The notes under the pieces were generated by a model that was not told the DNA's origin, searched no databases, and worked only from the letters and a program-made list of their open reading frames with translations. The translations under genes were made by a program, and so were the position numbers. A stretch of DNA of 64,000 bases from Closterium sp. NIES-65 (Eukaryota > Streptophyta > Zygnematophyceae > Desmidiales > Closteriaceae), in contig CANXME010002015.1 in NCBI GenBank assembly GCA_948144175.1, forward strand, positions 550,197 through 614,196. Direction: 5' to 3'. Shown piece after piece: positions 21,391 to 32,819 of this stretch (position 1 is the first letter of the stretch; each line of letters starts with the position of its first letter).

Positions 21391-23771
21391 TTCTTGCTGA
21401 CTCTGGTGTCGCTGCTCGGTCCCGGCCGTACTTCGTTCCGCTCCTGCAGCAGGTTCTTGGTCAGCTCCCTCCTCCTTGTCCTCCTCTCTCCTTAGCGTGT
21501 CCTCAGTCTGTCCAGTTGCAGACGCAGCTACCGTCTGACTCCTCTCTCCCTGGTCCTACTCCTTACACTGGTCCGACTGGAGGTCTTACTGAGCGTTGTG
21601 AGCCTGAGTCTCGCCCTGCGTCACCTGTCCGCACTGCTCTCTCTAGCAGTCGTGTCCAGCGTCAGAGTCTTCCTGTTGTCCCAGGAACTCACCGGATGGC
21701 GCTTCGTCCGTCCACTGCTCCACAGCGTGTCCCACTGCCGTCTCCTCCTACTTCTTCTCTTCCTGCTCTTGCTGACCCTGGGTCAGACTCTCTTCGTGCT
21801 GCCACTCCTACTGTCACTCGTCTCCTGGCTACTTCTGTCACTGACCCTTCCTTTGAGTCTGCTGCTGCGTCTGCCTTAGTTGCTGAGCTTGTCGACTTTG
21901 CTGCTCGCTGTCGTCTAGACTACGCTGCTAGCCTAGTTGCTGAGTCTGAGCCTGTCTGTCCTCTGTCCGTCGGGGGTGAGTGTGCCCCTGGCACTGACGT
22001 CTTTGAGGACAGGCAGGAGGAGTTTGAGTGCTTTGCTACCGCTTTGCCCCATCTCGTGTCCATGCTTGTCGCCCCTGAGGGAGACCCGGATGCACCAGAC
22101 ATCCCGACCCCACGCTCTTACGCAGAGGCGATGGCCGGTCCCTACTCCTCTCAGTGGCAGTCAGCCATGGACACAGAGATGGCTTCCTGGAAGTCCACAG
22201 GCACCTACGTCGACGAGGTTCCCCCACCTGGGGCGAACATCGTCAGTGGCATGGGGATTTTCAGAGTGAAGCGGCCGCCAGGCTCTCCGTTTGTCTTCAA
22301 GGCGCGTTACGTTGCACGAGGCTTCAGCCAGTGAGAGGGAGTTGACTTCTTCCAGACCTTCTCCCCGACCCCGAAGATGACCACTCTTCGGGTTCTGCTG
22401 CACGTCGCCGCTCAGCGTGACCACGAGCTCCACTCGCTTGACTTCAGCACTGCTTTCCTGCAGGGCAGCCTGCACGAGGAGATTTGGCTGCGCCGTCCAC
22501 CTAGCTTCACTGGGTCGTTCCCTCCTGGTACCCAGTGGAGCCTCCGACGGCCAGTCTACGGTCTCCGCCAGGCGCCTCGTGAGTGGCACGACACACTGAG
22601 GACTACGCTTGCGGCTCTTGGGTTCGCGCCTTCTACTGCAAACCCGTCGCTGTTTCTACGCACCGACACCTCACTGCCGCCGTTCTACGTCCTTGTGTAC
22701 GTCGACGACTTGGTCTTTGCTACTGCTGACACTGTGGCACTCGCCCACGTGAAGTCGGAGCTGCAGAAGAGACACACGTGCACAGACCTGGGTGAACTAA
22801 CAAGCTATCTTGGCTTGCGGATCACCCGGGACAAAGCACGCCGCACCATCACCTTGACTCAGTCACACATGGTGCAGCAGGTCCTTCAGCGCTTCCGCTT
22901 CACGTACTCCTCGCCTCAGCCCACTCCTCTGCCTACTGGTCACTCGCTCTCAGCTCTGCCTTCGCATGAGTCCGTAGAGCCGAGTGGCCCGTATCCAGAG
23001 CTTGTGGGTTGCCTCATGTACCTGATGACCTGCACTCGACCAGACCTTGCATACCCTCTCAGCATTCTTGCACGCTATGTCGCTCCCGGTCGTCACCGGA
23101 ACGAGCACATGGATGCAGCTAAGAGGGTGTTGCGCTACTTGTGCAGTACGTCGGGCATGGGGCTAGTGCTTGGAGGGCGAGTCCCAGTTGTTCTGACTGG
23201 GCACTCAGACGCTTCTTGGGCAGACGACCAGGCTACTCAGCGGTCGTCTCAGGGTTACTCCTTCAGTCTTGGCTCTGGTTCTGTTTCTTGGCGTTCTACT
23301 CGCTCTTCTTCTGTTCTCAGCTCCAGTTGTGAGGCTGAGATCTACGCCACAGCCATGGCGGCTCAGGAGCTACGCTGGCTCACCTACTTGCTGACCGACC
23401 TCGGAGAGCAGCCTCGTTCTCCTCCAGTGCTGTACGTCGACAACAAGGCAGCCATTGCCTTGTGTGAGGAGCACAGACTGGAGCAGAGAACGAAGCACAT
23501 TGCTCTGCGTTACTTCCTTGCTCGAGAGCTGCAGCAGCGTGGTCAGCTTCGCCTGCGTTACGTGGCCTTTGAGGCCAACACTGCTGATGTGTTCACCAAG
23601 GCGCTTCAGCCTTGTGACCATCAGCGCTTTTGCACTCTTCATGTGAGCAGGTCTTGTGACCACTTGCTTGTGCTCGGAATTTGTGTGGTATCCTTGAGAT
23701 CCACCCTGAGCTTGTTTTGCCTTGACTGGTCTTGTGACCCCTAGTTCTCCCCCACTTTGCCTATGGGGGTG

Positions 23772-23903
23772 TGTCAAACATTATATATGTTGTGTTAGTT
23801 TAGGCTACAGTGGGTTAGCCTATAGGGGGTACACAATTCTAGGGTTAGGTACTTGTACTCATTTCACTACTAGTTCATTCATTCCTGTTCAGATATTTCA
23901 ACA
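23772..23903 (+). repeat. Element C 3' LTR (132 bp)
   Basis: TGTCAAACATTATATATG to GATATTTCAACA, preceded by the CTATGGGGGTG tract. The next base begins RT sequence of element E1. Confidence 0.92.
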
Positions 23904-24647
23904 AAGCCCGCCGGCATACGCGACTACCAGAGGAAACTGGGATGCCTCCTCTTCGCAGCTATCACCTGCCGCCCAAACCTATCGTACTCTACAAGCCAGC
24001 TCGCCACCTACCTCAAGAAACCTGAAGCGGAACATCTGGCGGAGCTTGACCGCGCTCTTCACTACCTCGTCAGCACCCCGACAATCGGCCTGACCTACCA
24101 TAAGAACACGACTACAGCGCCTAAATTAATCGGCTACGTCGACGCCGATCACGGCGGCGACTCCGACATCAGACGCTCGCGCACCGGCTACATCTATCGC
24201 CTCGAGCCTATCGGGCCTATCTCCTGGCAGTCGAGCAAGCAGGAATTTATCGCCCTCTCTTCAGCTGAAGTAGAATATATCGCACTCTACTCAGCCACCA
24301 AGGAAGGACTGTACCTTCGCGAACTCCTGGAGGAAGCCAAGCTAGCCCTGTTACCAAACTTTACCCTGTTCTGCGATAACCAGTCAGCCATTTGCATAGC
24401 CAACAAGAACGGCTTCGCGAACAGGACGAAACACATCGCCCTGCGATTTTTCTTCGTGAAGGACGAAATCGAGAAGGGGAGACTCGAGCTGTCATACTGC
24501 CCCACATCCGAGATGGCAGCTGACTACTTGACCAAGAAGCTCGGAAAGCAGAAGTTTGAGTACTGCATGCTTCTGACTGGACAGAGCCACGTCACCAGCA
24601 GCGACACTCCAGAAGCGAAGGGGAGTGTTGGAAACAACAAGTTCTAA
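23904..24647 (+). pseudogene. Element E1 RT end and RNase H (5'-truncated)
   Basis: One open frame to TAA at 24645-24647: the RT end (LGCLLFAAITCRPNLSY), then RNase H with YVDADHGGD, the SSKQEFIALSSAEVEYIAL block, LFCDNQSAI, KHIALRFFFVKDEI and the ending AADYLTKKLGKQKFEYCML. RNase H would remove the RNA strand during reverse transcription. The last codons lie inside the LTR, as in element E. It has no start or upstream domains. Confidence 0.88.
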
Positions 24648-25072
24648 GCGCCTCTGACGTGTCAAAACACCAAGTCAGGAGCGAAGCAAAGCATATCGAA
24701 GCACTGGCGAGTCAACCCTCGGAGGTTGAGCAGTTGCTGGAGGTTACGCGAAAGTCAAAGGTCAGCGACCTTTGACCTGACAAGTACAGCGCGACAGCAA
24801 GGACACACAACTGACTCGTTACAGAGCAGTTGCCCGAGTCGTCACTGTATCGAACCGCAACAGCAACAGTAAAGCAGTTGGAACCGTATCTCTTCGTATT
24901 CCTTGTACTCTTATATAATCCTGTATCTCTTTGTTTTAATCAATCAACTTTGCCCTCACATACTAGCGCAAGGTGGTTCACAACTCTTCATTAAAACGCT
25001 TCCGCTACTACATCAGTCCTACCCAGAATTCACCCCTGCAAATATCCTAAGGGCTATTTTCTCAGCCCAACA
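24626..25072 (+). repeat. Element E1 3' LTR (447 bp)
   Basis: TGTTGGAAACAACAAG to CTCAGCCCAACA, preceded by purine-rich GAAGCGAAGGGGAG. It contains a TATA-like CTTATATAA near 24910 and aligns along its length with the E LTRs, with many substitutions. Confidence 0.92.
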
Positions 25073-25430
25073 GCAGCAGACCGGAAAACAATGTTACCAT
25101 CGCTAAGTAAGTGTATGATACTGTTACATTTATGGTACCTATGAAGAAACCCTATACCCAACCCTGAACCTTTTGTTTTCTTTCTCTGTTTCATTCCCTT
25201 TTGAATCGTAAGTGACCCGTTTCATATCTTTCCTGTACACGCTCCGCCCGTGCTTGTCCCGATAAGAATAGTCATTTTTCATTGCTGATTTCCTAACTCT
25301 TTTTATTTTCCGGTTGTTGGTTGTGCGTGCCTGGATTTGGACCCATCCAGGATCACAGACGAAGGAGTTGCTCCGGTGAGGGCTATTAGCTGCTCGGCAT
25401 AAGTACCAATAATGATTGAAACCCGTAAAT
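25073..25430. other. Unique low-GC island, probably host DNA next to NRDE2
   Basis: No similarity to any element in the window. It is bounded by the E1 LTR and by the E LTR with its TAAAT duplication. Removing E joins this island to 38968 onward, so before the E insertion it lay roughly 0.5 kb upstream of NRDE2. Confidence 0.75.
25139..25430 (-). CDS. Possible terminal exon or small ORF of an unknown divergent gene
   Basis: On the minus strand a frame runs from the E insertion point to TAG at 25141-25139 and codes a charged peptide rich in Lys, Arg, Tyr and Asn, including the stretch YRDKHGRSVYRKD. Codon use is ordinary and unlike the GC-rich elements. A possible splice acceptor (GAGCAG) lies near 25398, and an internal ATG would give 47 residues. 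I do not recognise the family. It could be the last exon of a gene transcribed away from NRDE2 and cut by element E, or chance. Confidence 0.35.
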
Positions 25431-25866
25431 TGTTGGGCTGAGAAAGCCCTTAAGGATCTTTGCAGAGGATAACTCAGGGTAGGATATTTGTAATAGCGGA
25501 AGCGTTTAATGAAGTTTGTGAACCGACCTTGCACTAGTGTGTGAGAGCAAAGTGGATTAAATTAAACAAGCAAATACAAGATTTTATATAAGAGTACAGG
25601 GAATACGAATAGATAGATAACTGCATTGCTGTTGTGATTCGATACAGTGCGACTCGGGCAACTGCTCTGTAACGAGTCAGTTGTGTGTCCTTAACTGTCG
25701 CGCTGTAATTGTCGAGTCAAAGGTCGCTGACCTTTGACTTTCCCGTAACCTCCAGGCGGTTACCCTAACCTCCGAGGTTTGACTCGATGTTTCGATTCGG
25801 ACTGCTTCGCTAGTGTCTTGGGTTTTGACACGACAGAAGCGCCTTTAAGACTTATTGTTTCCAACA
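25431..25866 (-). repeat. Element E 3' LTR (436 bp)
   Basis: On the minus strand TGTTGGAAACAATAAG to CTCAGCCCAACA, with a TATA-like CTTATATAA near 25585. Preceded by GAAGCGAAGGGGAG, the likely polypurine tract, and bounded by TAAAT. Confidence 0.95.
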
Positions 25867-26469
25867 CTCCCCTTCGCTTCAGGAGTGTCGCTGCTGGTGA
25901 CGTGGCCTTGTCCAGTCAGCAGCATGCAGTATTCGAACTTCTGCTTTCCGAGCTTCTTGGTCAAGTAATCGGCTGCCATCTCAGACGTGGGACAGTATGA
26001 CAGATCAAGTTTCCCCTTCTCGATCTCGTCCTTCACGAAGAAATAGCGCAGGGCGATGTGTTTCGTCCTGTTTGCGAAGCCGTTCTTGTTGGCGATGCGA
26101 ATTGCTGACTGGTTGTCGCAGAACACGGTGAAGCTGGGTAACTCGGCTAACTTCGCTTCTTCCAGCAGTTCGCGAAGGTAAAGTCCCTCCTTGGTGGCTG
26201 AGCATAGTGCGATATATTCCGCTTCAGCTGAAGACAGTGCGATTAATTCCTGCTTACTCGACTGCCAGGAGATAGGACCGATAGGCTCGAGGCGGTAGAC
26301 ATAGCCGGTGCGTGAGTGCCTGTTATCGGAGTCGCCGGCGTGATCGGCGTCGACGTAGCCGATTAGCTTGGTTGGTGTAGTTGCGTTTTTGTGATAAGTT
26401 AATCCGATCATCGCGGTGCTGACGAAGTAGTGGAGAGCGCGATCGAGTTCCGCAAGATGCTCTGCTTCA
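25845..26469 (-). CDS. Element E polyprotein, C-terminal part (RNase H)
   Basis: This completes the reading frame cut by F. One TGAAG copy supplies the joining codons, so the halves fuse without frame loss: 1518 full codons before the joint and about 208 after, 1726 residues in all. Visible RNase H signatures are YVDADHAGD, SSAEAEYIAL, VFCDNQSAI and KHIALRYFFVKDEI, ending in AADYLTKKLG and a tail read into the LTR, with the stop at 25847-25845. No stop or shift is seen in this part. Confidence 0.92.
26465..26469 (+). other. TSD CTTCA, left copy, of the element F insertion
   Basis: CTTCA precedes the F LTR here and follows the other F LTR at 33914-33918. E1 has the uninterrupted version (CCTGAAGCGG near 24026). 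Confidence 0.95.
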
Positions 26470-26597
26470 TGTGAAACAAGTAAACAGGAATGAAATGACT
26501 AAGGAAAGATTGGGTACAAATACAACCCTAGAAACCCTGTACCCCATATGTGCTACCCCACTATAGCCTACAGCAACTATGTCATATAAATCTGACA
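26470..26597 (-). repeat. Element F 3' LTR (128 bp)
   Basis: Minus strand TGTCAGATTTATATG to CTTGTTTCACA. Preceded in transcription order by CCTATGGGGGTG. Identical to 33786-33913 by eye. Confidence 0.95.
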
Positions 26598-26830
26598 CAC
26601 CCCCATAGGCAAAGTGAGGGAGAACAAGGGGTCACAAGACCAGTCAAGTAAAGCAAAGCAGAGCAAGCTCAGGGTGGATCACAACGTCACCACACAGTCC
26701 GAGCACAAGAGCAGGGCCAGTGGCCAGTTCACATGCAGGAGTACAGACATATATATATAAAACTAGACAAGCAAGAGCAGGTATATATATGTCACAGTAC
26801 AAGTAAAGTCAAGAGGAGAGCAAGTGAGGC
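26598..26830 (-). other. Element F 3' untranslated tail
   Basis: Lies between the RNase H end and the 3' LTR. It has the TA-rich runs and the CACTTTGCCTATGGGGGTG ending also seen in D (20154-20343). Confidence 0.7.
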
Positions 26831-29800
26831 AAGACAGGCACAAGACCCAGCTGGGTGCAGAGGCGCTGATGGTCACAAGGCGCGAGTGCCTTGGTGAACA
26901 CATCAGCAGTGTTGGCCTCAGAGGCCACGTACGCAAGTCGCAACTGTCCACGCTGCTGCAGCTCACGAGCAAGGAAGTAGCGAAGAGCAATGTGCTTCGT
27001 TCTGTGCTCCAGACGCTGCTCTCGTCACAAGGCCAGCATGGCCTTGTTGTCTACGTACAGCACTGGAGGAGAACGAGGCGGCTCTCCAAGGTCAGTCAGC
27101 AGGTAGGTGAGCCAGCGAAGCTCCTGTGCAGCCATGGCCCCAGCATAGATCTCAGCCTCACAACTGGACCTGAGAACCGAAGACGAGCGAGTAGCCCGCC
27201 ACGAGACAGAGCCGGAACCAAGACTGAAGGTGTAACCCTGTGACGACCGCTGCGTAGCCTGGTCGTCAACCCAAGAAGCGTCCGCGTGCCCTGTAAGGAC
27301 CACTGGACTCCGCCCTCCAAGCACTAGCCCCATGCCCGACGTACTGCACAGGTAGCGCAACACCCTCTTCGCTGCAGCCATGTGCTCTGGTCGGTGTCTC
27401 CCAGGAGCAACATAGCGTGCAAGAATGCTCAGAGGGTATGCAAGGTCAGGTCGTGTGCAGGTCATCAGGTACATGAGGCAGCCAACAAGCTCTAGGTATG
27501 GGCCACTCGACTCTACGGACTCATCCAAAGGCAGAGCTGAGAGCGAGTGGCGAGTAGACAGAGGAGTGGCCTGAGGCGAGGAGTACGTGAAGCCGAAGCG
27601 CTGAAGGACCTGCTGCACCATGTGTGACTCAGTCAAGGTAATGGTGCGGCGTGCTCTGTCCCGAGTGATCTGCAAGCCAAGGTAGCTGCGCAGTTCACCC
27701 AGGTCTGTGCACGTGTGTCTCTTCAGCAGCTCGGACTTCACGTAGGCGAGTCCAGCAGTGTCCGCTGTGGCAAAGACCAAGTCGTCGACGTACACGAGGA
27801 TGTAGAACGGCGGCAGAGAAGTGTCGGTGCGCAGAAACAGCGACGGGTCAGCAGTAGAAGGAGCGAACCCAAGAGCCGCAAGCGTAGTCCTCAGTGTGTC
27901 GTGCCACTCACGCGGTGCCTGGCGGAGACCGTAAACTGGCCGTCGGAGACTCCACTGGGTGCCAGGAGGGAAAGTCCCAGTGAAGCCAGGTGGACGGCGC
28001 AGCCAGATCTCCTCGTGCAGGCTACCCTGCAGGAACGCAGTGCTGAAGTCGAGAGAGTGAAGCTCGTAGTCGCGCTGAGCGGCTATGTGCAGCAGCACCC
28101 GAAGAGTGGTCATCTTCGGGGTGGGAGAGAAGGTCTGAAAGTAGTCAACTCCCTGCCGCTGACTGAAGCCACGAGCAACGTACCGCGCCTTGAAGACAGG
28201 TGGAGAGCCCGGCGGCCGCTTCACCCTGAAGATCCACATGCCACTGACGATGTTCGCCCCAGGAGGGGGAACTGCGTCAACGTAGGTGCCTGTGGACTTC
28301 CAGGAAGCCATCTCTGCATCCATAGCTGCCTGCCACTGAGACGAGTAGGGACCCTCTACGGCCTCCGCGTAAGAGCGCGGTGTCGGGATGTCTGGTGCAT
28401 CCGGGTCTCCCTCAGGAGCAAGCAGTACAGACGCGAGATGAGGTGAAGCAGCCGCCAGACACTGTAACTCCTCCTGCCTCTCCTCTAGGACGTCCGTGCC
28501 AAGAGCACACTCACCCCCGACGGACGGAGGACAGACAGACGCAGACTCAGCAACAAGACTAGCAGCGTAGTCTAGACGACAGCGAGCAGTTAAGTCGACG
28601 AGCTCAGCGACAAGGGCAGACGCAGCAGTGGACTTAAACGAGGGGTCAGTGACGACAGTAGCAAGGAGACGCGTGACAGTAGGACTGGCAGCACGAAGAG
28701 AGTCCGACTCAGGGTCGGCAAGCACAGGAAGAGAGAGCTCAAGAGGAGAAGGCAAAGGGGCACGCAGAGGAGCAGTGGACGGACGCTGAGACATCCGGTG
28801 CGTGCCAGGGACAGGAGGAGGACGCTGACGCGAACCGCGACCACTAGTGCGAGCAGCACGAACAGGCGACGCAGGACGAGACGCAGGCTCACGACGCTCA
28901 GCAAGACCTCCAGTAGGACCAGTGTAAGGAGAGGGAGCAGGCAGTGGAGAGGAAGGCTCCAACAGTGATTGCGACTGGACAGGCTGTGGACACTCTACCG
29001 GAGGAGAAAGACCAAGAACGTGCTGCAGGAGCGGAACGAAGTACGGCCGAGGCCGCGCGGAAACTCCAGACTCAGCAGGGACAGCACCAGCACCCTCAGC
29101 GACAGCACCAGCGCCACCAGCACCTTCAGCAGCAGGACCTCCAGCAGCACCAGCAGCAGAACCACCGCCAAGACAGACAGCAGCTGGCTCAGCACCAACA
29201 CCCTCAGCAGCTCTAGCTCCTGTAGGACCCGCAGGCCCAGCAGCTCCGGGACCGGCAGGACCAGCACCCTCGACATTCGAAGAAGCTCCAGCTCCAGCAG
29301 CACGCCTCCAGCGGTGAGCAAACCACTCGCGCAGCTTCTGTGGAGAGAGGGGCTCCCGGCGAGACGCAGCAGCAGGAGAAACCCCAGGCTCAACAGCTCC
29401 AGACGGAGCACCCCCAGGCTCAGCAGCTCCAGACTCAATACCCCCAGGCTCAGCAGCTCCCGACCCAGCACCCCCAGACCCAGCACCCCCTAGCTCAGCA
29501 GCTCCAGGCACCGCACCCCCCGGCTCAGCACCCCCAGGCTCAGCACCCTCCGCAGTAGCACTCCCAGGCCCAGCACCCCCAGGCTCAGCACCCCCAGTAG
29601 CAGAACCTCCAGGCTCGGCACCCCCGCGCACAGCACCCCCAGAGTCAGCACCCCCAGGCTCAGCACCCGCAGCAGCACCAGAGTCACCAGTAACCTCGAC
29701 CGGGTCAACTGCGTCTACCTGGGACACACCTGAGGGGGCAGGAACCTGAGGGGGGAGGGGGTCTACCGGGGGGGGAACTGGCACAAGGAAGTCCGGCGGA

Positions 29801-31692
29801 GGGGGGAGGGAAGGAGTGCGGTAGGGGAAGAGGCGGTAGAAGGGGAGTGACTCGTCGAACGTGACGTCCTGGGAGAACAGAACACTACGAGAGGAGGGGT
29901 GGTAAAACTGCCACCCGGGAGCGTCCGTGGGGAAGCCAAGGAAGACACAGGGAGCAGCACGAGGGGACAGCTTGTCCGCAGACAAGTCGCGGACAAACGC
30001 CCGAGATCCCCAGACACGGAACGCCGACGCATCGCCAACCTTCCCAGTCCACAGCAAAGCTGGGGAGGTCTCCGGTCGGGAGACTCTGGGCTGAAGGTTG
30101 ATCTGATGCGCGGCGTACCGAACCGCAAACGGCCACAGAAAATGGGGGGCAGCCGCATGCACCATGGACGTACGGGCGACGTCCATGACAATGCCGATGC
30201 GGCGCTCAGCAATCCCATTCTGCTGTGGAGAGTCCGGAAGCGTGAAGGTCTGGCGGATGCCTCGTGCCCGACAGTAAGCTCGCAGAAGGCCGGAGGAAAA
30301 CTCTCCGCCTCTATCCGAATGCAGACGCAGAACAGGAAAGTCCGAGCCGAAGCTCCGCCGGAGCTGGAGACGAGCTGCGCGGATCCAGTCGATCAACACC
30401 TCAGTGACCTCACCCTTGCTGCGCAACGGGAAGACCGTGGTGTAACGCGAGTAGTCGTCAACCACCAGCAGGAAGTAGCGCTCGTGACCCTGTCCACGGA
30501 CGCGGGCTGGGCCCCACACATCCATGTGAAGCGTCTGCATCGGGGCCTCCGTCGGAGGGAACGGGGAGGAGTGAGGGGTAGCCCGCAGGCGACCCTCGAC
30601 ACAGGGGACACAGGGAGGGCCAGGCCCCGGAGGAAGGGGAGGGAGGGACCGGGGAAGGCCAGAGACAAGAAGGCGAGAGGCCATGCCCCGGAGACGAGGC
30701 AGGGAGGGGTGACCCATCCTGTGGTGCCACAGGAGGGTCTCGTGGGACAGGAGGCGACACGAGCAGGGGGCAGACTCAGGACCAGACCTGGACGCTGCAG
30801 CAAACACCTGACCCGACGCAGCTACCTGACCAGACGCAGGAGAAGGAGACAGAACAGTGAGTGTGTACAGGCTCGACCCTGGACCACGTGTGAACGTGGT
30901 CAGGTGGCGACCCGTGTCCGCGTCCGTGCAGTGGGTGACTCGTCGGCGCGCAGGGGTGAACTGGTCAACCCCTGCATCCTGTAGGTCAGCACCCGCCACC
31001 AAGTTCGTAGAGAACGAGGGGAGGTAAAGACCAGACACGGCGCCAGACGGGACCGCAGGGCACGGCAGGACAGTGGAGTAGCGAGCCAGAACAGGACCCC
31101 CGGAGGGGTCTGCCAAGGAGACCGCCACTGGCCGACTAAGCGGCGTGAGTATGGTGCGGTCTCGAAAGAAGGAGCGAGACGCCCCGGAGTCAAGAGTGAA
31201 AGTGAGAGAGGGTGAAGTCGACACAGTACCTGAGAGAGCAGACTCACCAGCACCAGAGGACTCAGACTCACTGGCACCTAGAGCAACAGCCTCACCAGCA
31301 CCTGGAGCAGCAGCCTCAACAGCACCTAGAGCCGCAGTACCAATGCCCGGGTCGGGCGGGAAACACCGGTAACAGTCACCCTCCCCACTAATAGTCACAG
31401 CATACATAGCAGCAAGAATAGCATCAAAGTCAAGATCAAAGATAGCTACTCCAGCCCTAGACAGCTGGTCCCAGCGAGGGATCTCAGAGGCGTCAGGAAA
31501 CTGGCGGCGCCAAGCGTCAGTCAGGCGGCCGAAGCAACGCTGGGCGGAGTGTGGACCACCACACTGCTCACCCGCACGGTCGCCAGTGCGCAGGACGTAA
31601 GTGCACGGACCAGTACCCCCACCCCGCTGACGCGCAGAGTACCACTCACGGAGCTGCTGCGGGGAGAGGGTCTCCTGACCACGCTGCTGCTA
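26831..31692 (-). pseudogene. Element F protease-integrase-RT-RNase H, one late stop
   Basis: After the tandem TAG the same frame continues through the C-X13-C-X3-H-X4-C motif, and from ATG 31407 an open stretch of 1460 codons covers retropepsin DSGA (about 31190), integrase (zinc motif HHRMGH with a Met change, about 30720; DDE core about 30530-30210), a GAEPG spacer (29670-29380), RT with YVDD (about 27790) and RNase H through CEAEIYA and LYVDNKA. TGA at 27027-27025 replaces the Cys of ALCREQ. The last RNase H block (TKHIALRYFLARELQ) follows in the same frame to about 26820. One nonsense change removes only the end of RNase H. Confidence 0.9.
29380..29670 (-). repeat. 15-bp minisatellite in the element F spacer
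   Basis: Imperfect GAEPG-coding units, read as CAGGCTCAGCACCCC variants on the + strand. The region parallels 17320-17590 in element D. Confidence 0.82.
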
Positions 31693-32764
31693 CTAGCGCT
31701 GACCACCACCGGAGCCACTCCTCCTCGGCGCGCCACGACCTCCGCCGCCTCCTCCGCCGCCGCCGCCACTACCTCCACCGCCACCGCCACTCCCACCGTC
31801 GCCGCCGCCACCGCCGCCTCCGCCTCCACCCCCACTACCACCGCCGCTGCCGCCCCCGCCTCCACTGCCTCCGCCGACACCTCCACTCCCGCCACTACTC
31901 CCGCTACCACCCTCACCTCCGCCGCTGCCTCTACCTCCGCCTCCACCGCCCCCGCTGCCTCCACCACCGCCCCTGCCCCCCTTGCTCTTGCCAGAGCGAC
32001 GTCTCCCGCTGGGGGCAGACGCCGCTCCGACCGACTCAAAACCAACAAGGTCGGCCGTAGCAGCAGAGGCGACAGAGGGCAGGAGGGGGGAGGGGGAACA
32101 CCCCTCAAAGATGGAGGCGCGCGGGTCACCACGAGAGGCCCCTACAGCGAGAATGCTCTTCTCGGCTGCGAGGAGGGACTTCTCGAGGATCTCGACAGTG
32201 AGAGTGGTGGGGCAGACTGCGAGTAGGTCGTCCCTAACTCCGCGAAGGGAGTCAGGGAGGCGGGTGACAATGTAGTAGAGAGTGAAGTACTTGGGGGGGG
32301 GGGTTCTTGGCGCAGAACTCAGCAGGAAGTGCAGCGCGGAAACGAGCGTCACTAGTGCGCAGGTGGGTAATGAGGTCGGCGACTGTGGCAAAAGCAGCAA
32401 GGTCGGGAAAGAGGTACGGTAGCATGAGGCGGCTCAGTGCAGCAGTGGCAGGGGTGGAGTAGCGTGCGATAACGGCGTCGTACAAGGTCTTAGCACTCTT
32501 GTACGACCCAAAGTGCGCACGCTCAGCGGGAGGGAGGTGGCGACGCACAGCAAGACGTGCAGCAGCATCGCGTGTGGCCCACACTGAGCGCACAGTGGCA
32601 TCCTCAGTAGCAGTAGGGGCGGGAGAGGCACCAGAAGTGAGATCAAAGAGAGAGAGTCCGTCAGCTCTGTCGCACTGTAGGAAAAGCAGTAGGTCGTCTA
32701 CCCACACGTCAAAGTCAATGGCTCTGCCCTCAGCGTCAAAGGCGAGGACACTGGGGGTAGCCAT
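31690..32764 (-). pseudogene. Element F gag, frameshifted and ended by tandem TAG
   Basis: ATG at 32764 (MATPSVLAFDAEG) starts the Gag core. An 11-G run at 32293-32303 (coding the NPPP stretch) adds one base and shifts the frame. The correct phase continues from there through TLYYIVTRLPDSL, the SLLAAEKSILAVGASRGDPR block and a long Gly/Ser tract to two consecutive TAG codons (31695-31690), where element B has CAG Gln codons. Either homopolymer error or true decay could explain the first change; the TAG pair is not a homopolymer artefact. Confidence 0.85.
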
Positions 32765-32819
32765 GACGTCAGTAGAGAGAGGGCAGTGCGCAGAGTAAAG
32801 CTCAGTGCTCACCAGACAG

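Larger units (their letters stand above)
20485..23744 (+). pseudogene. Element C spacer, reverse transcriptase and RNase H, second part
   Basis: Continues element C pol in phase after the D insertion: GAEPG/GVEPG array (20529-20705), 33-bp VGAAAGAxDPG array (20970-21390), RT, and RNase H to a stop at 23744. TGA at 22332-22334 replaces the Arg of FSQR in RT and ends the frame early. Downstream the YVDD motif (about 22700), HSDASWADDQATQ, CEAEIYA, YVDNKA and TKHIALRYF are intact. With the protease Asp-to-Asn change, C has at least two inactivating changes. Confidence 0.88.
11404..23903 (+). mobile_element. Element C: type-2 Copia retrotransposon, interrupted by element D
   Basis: 5' LTR 11404-11535, primer-binding site, GC-rich leader, gag-pol from 12492, then 3' LTR 23772-23903. 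Element D plus a 5-bp duplication interrupts pol between 15426 and 20485. The two LTRs differ at 4 of 132 positions, against zero between the D LTRs, so C is older. The flanks (CTCAG on the left, AAGCC on the right) do not match, so the 5' and 3' ends may come from different copies. Confidence 0.92.
23904..25072 (+). mobile_element. Element E1: 3' remnant of a type-3 Copia retrotransposon
   Basis: Begins inside RT (KPAGIRDYQ region) at the edge of the C 3' LTR and runs through RNase H to a complete 447-bp 3' LTR. The 5' part is not found to the left of C. About 85-90 percent of visible positions match element E. Confidence 0.9.

Noticed and set aside
31690-31695. Tandem TAG in F as a gag-pol readthrough site
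   Set aside because: It lies inside Gag before the zinc-type motif, and relatives have CAG codons there, so decay is simpler. Kept only as an alternative in the F finding.
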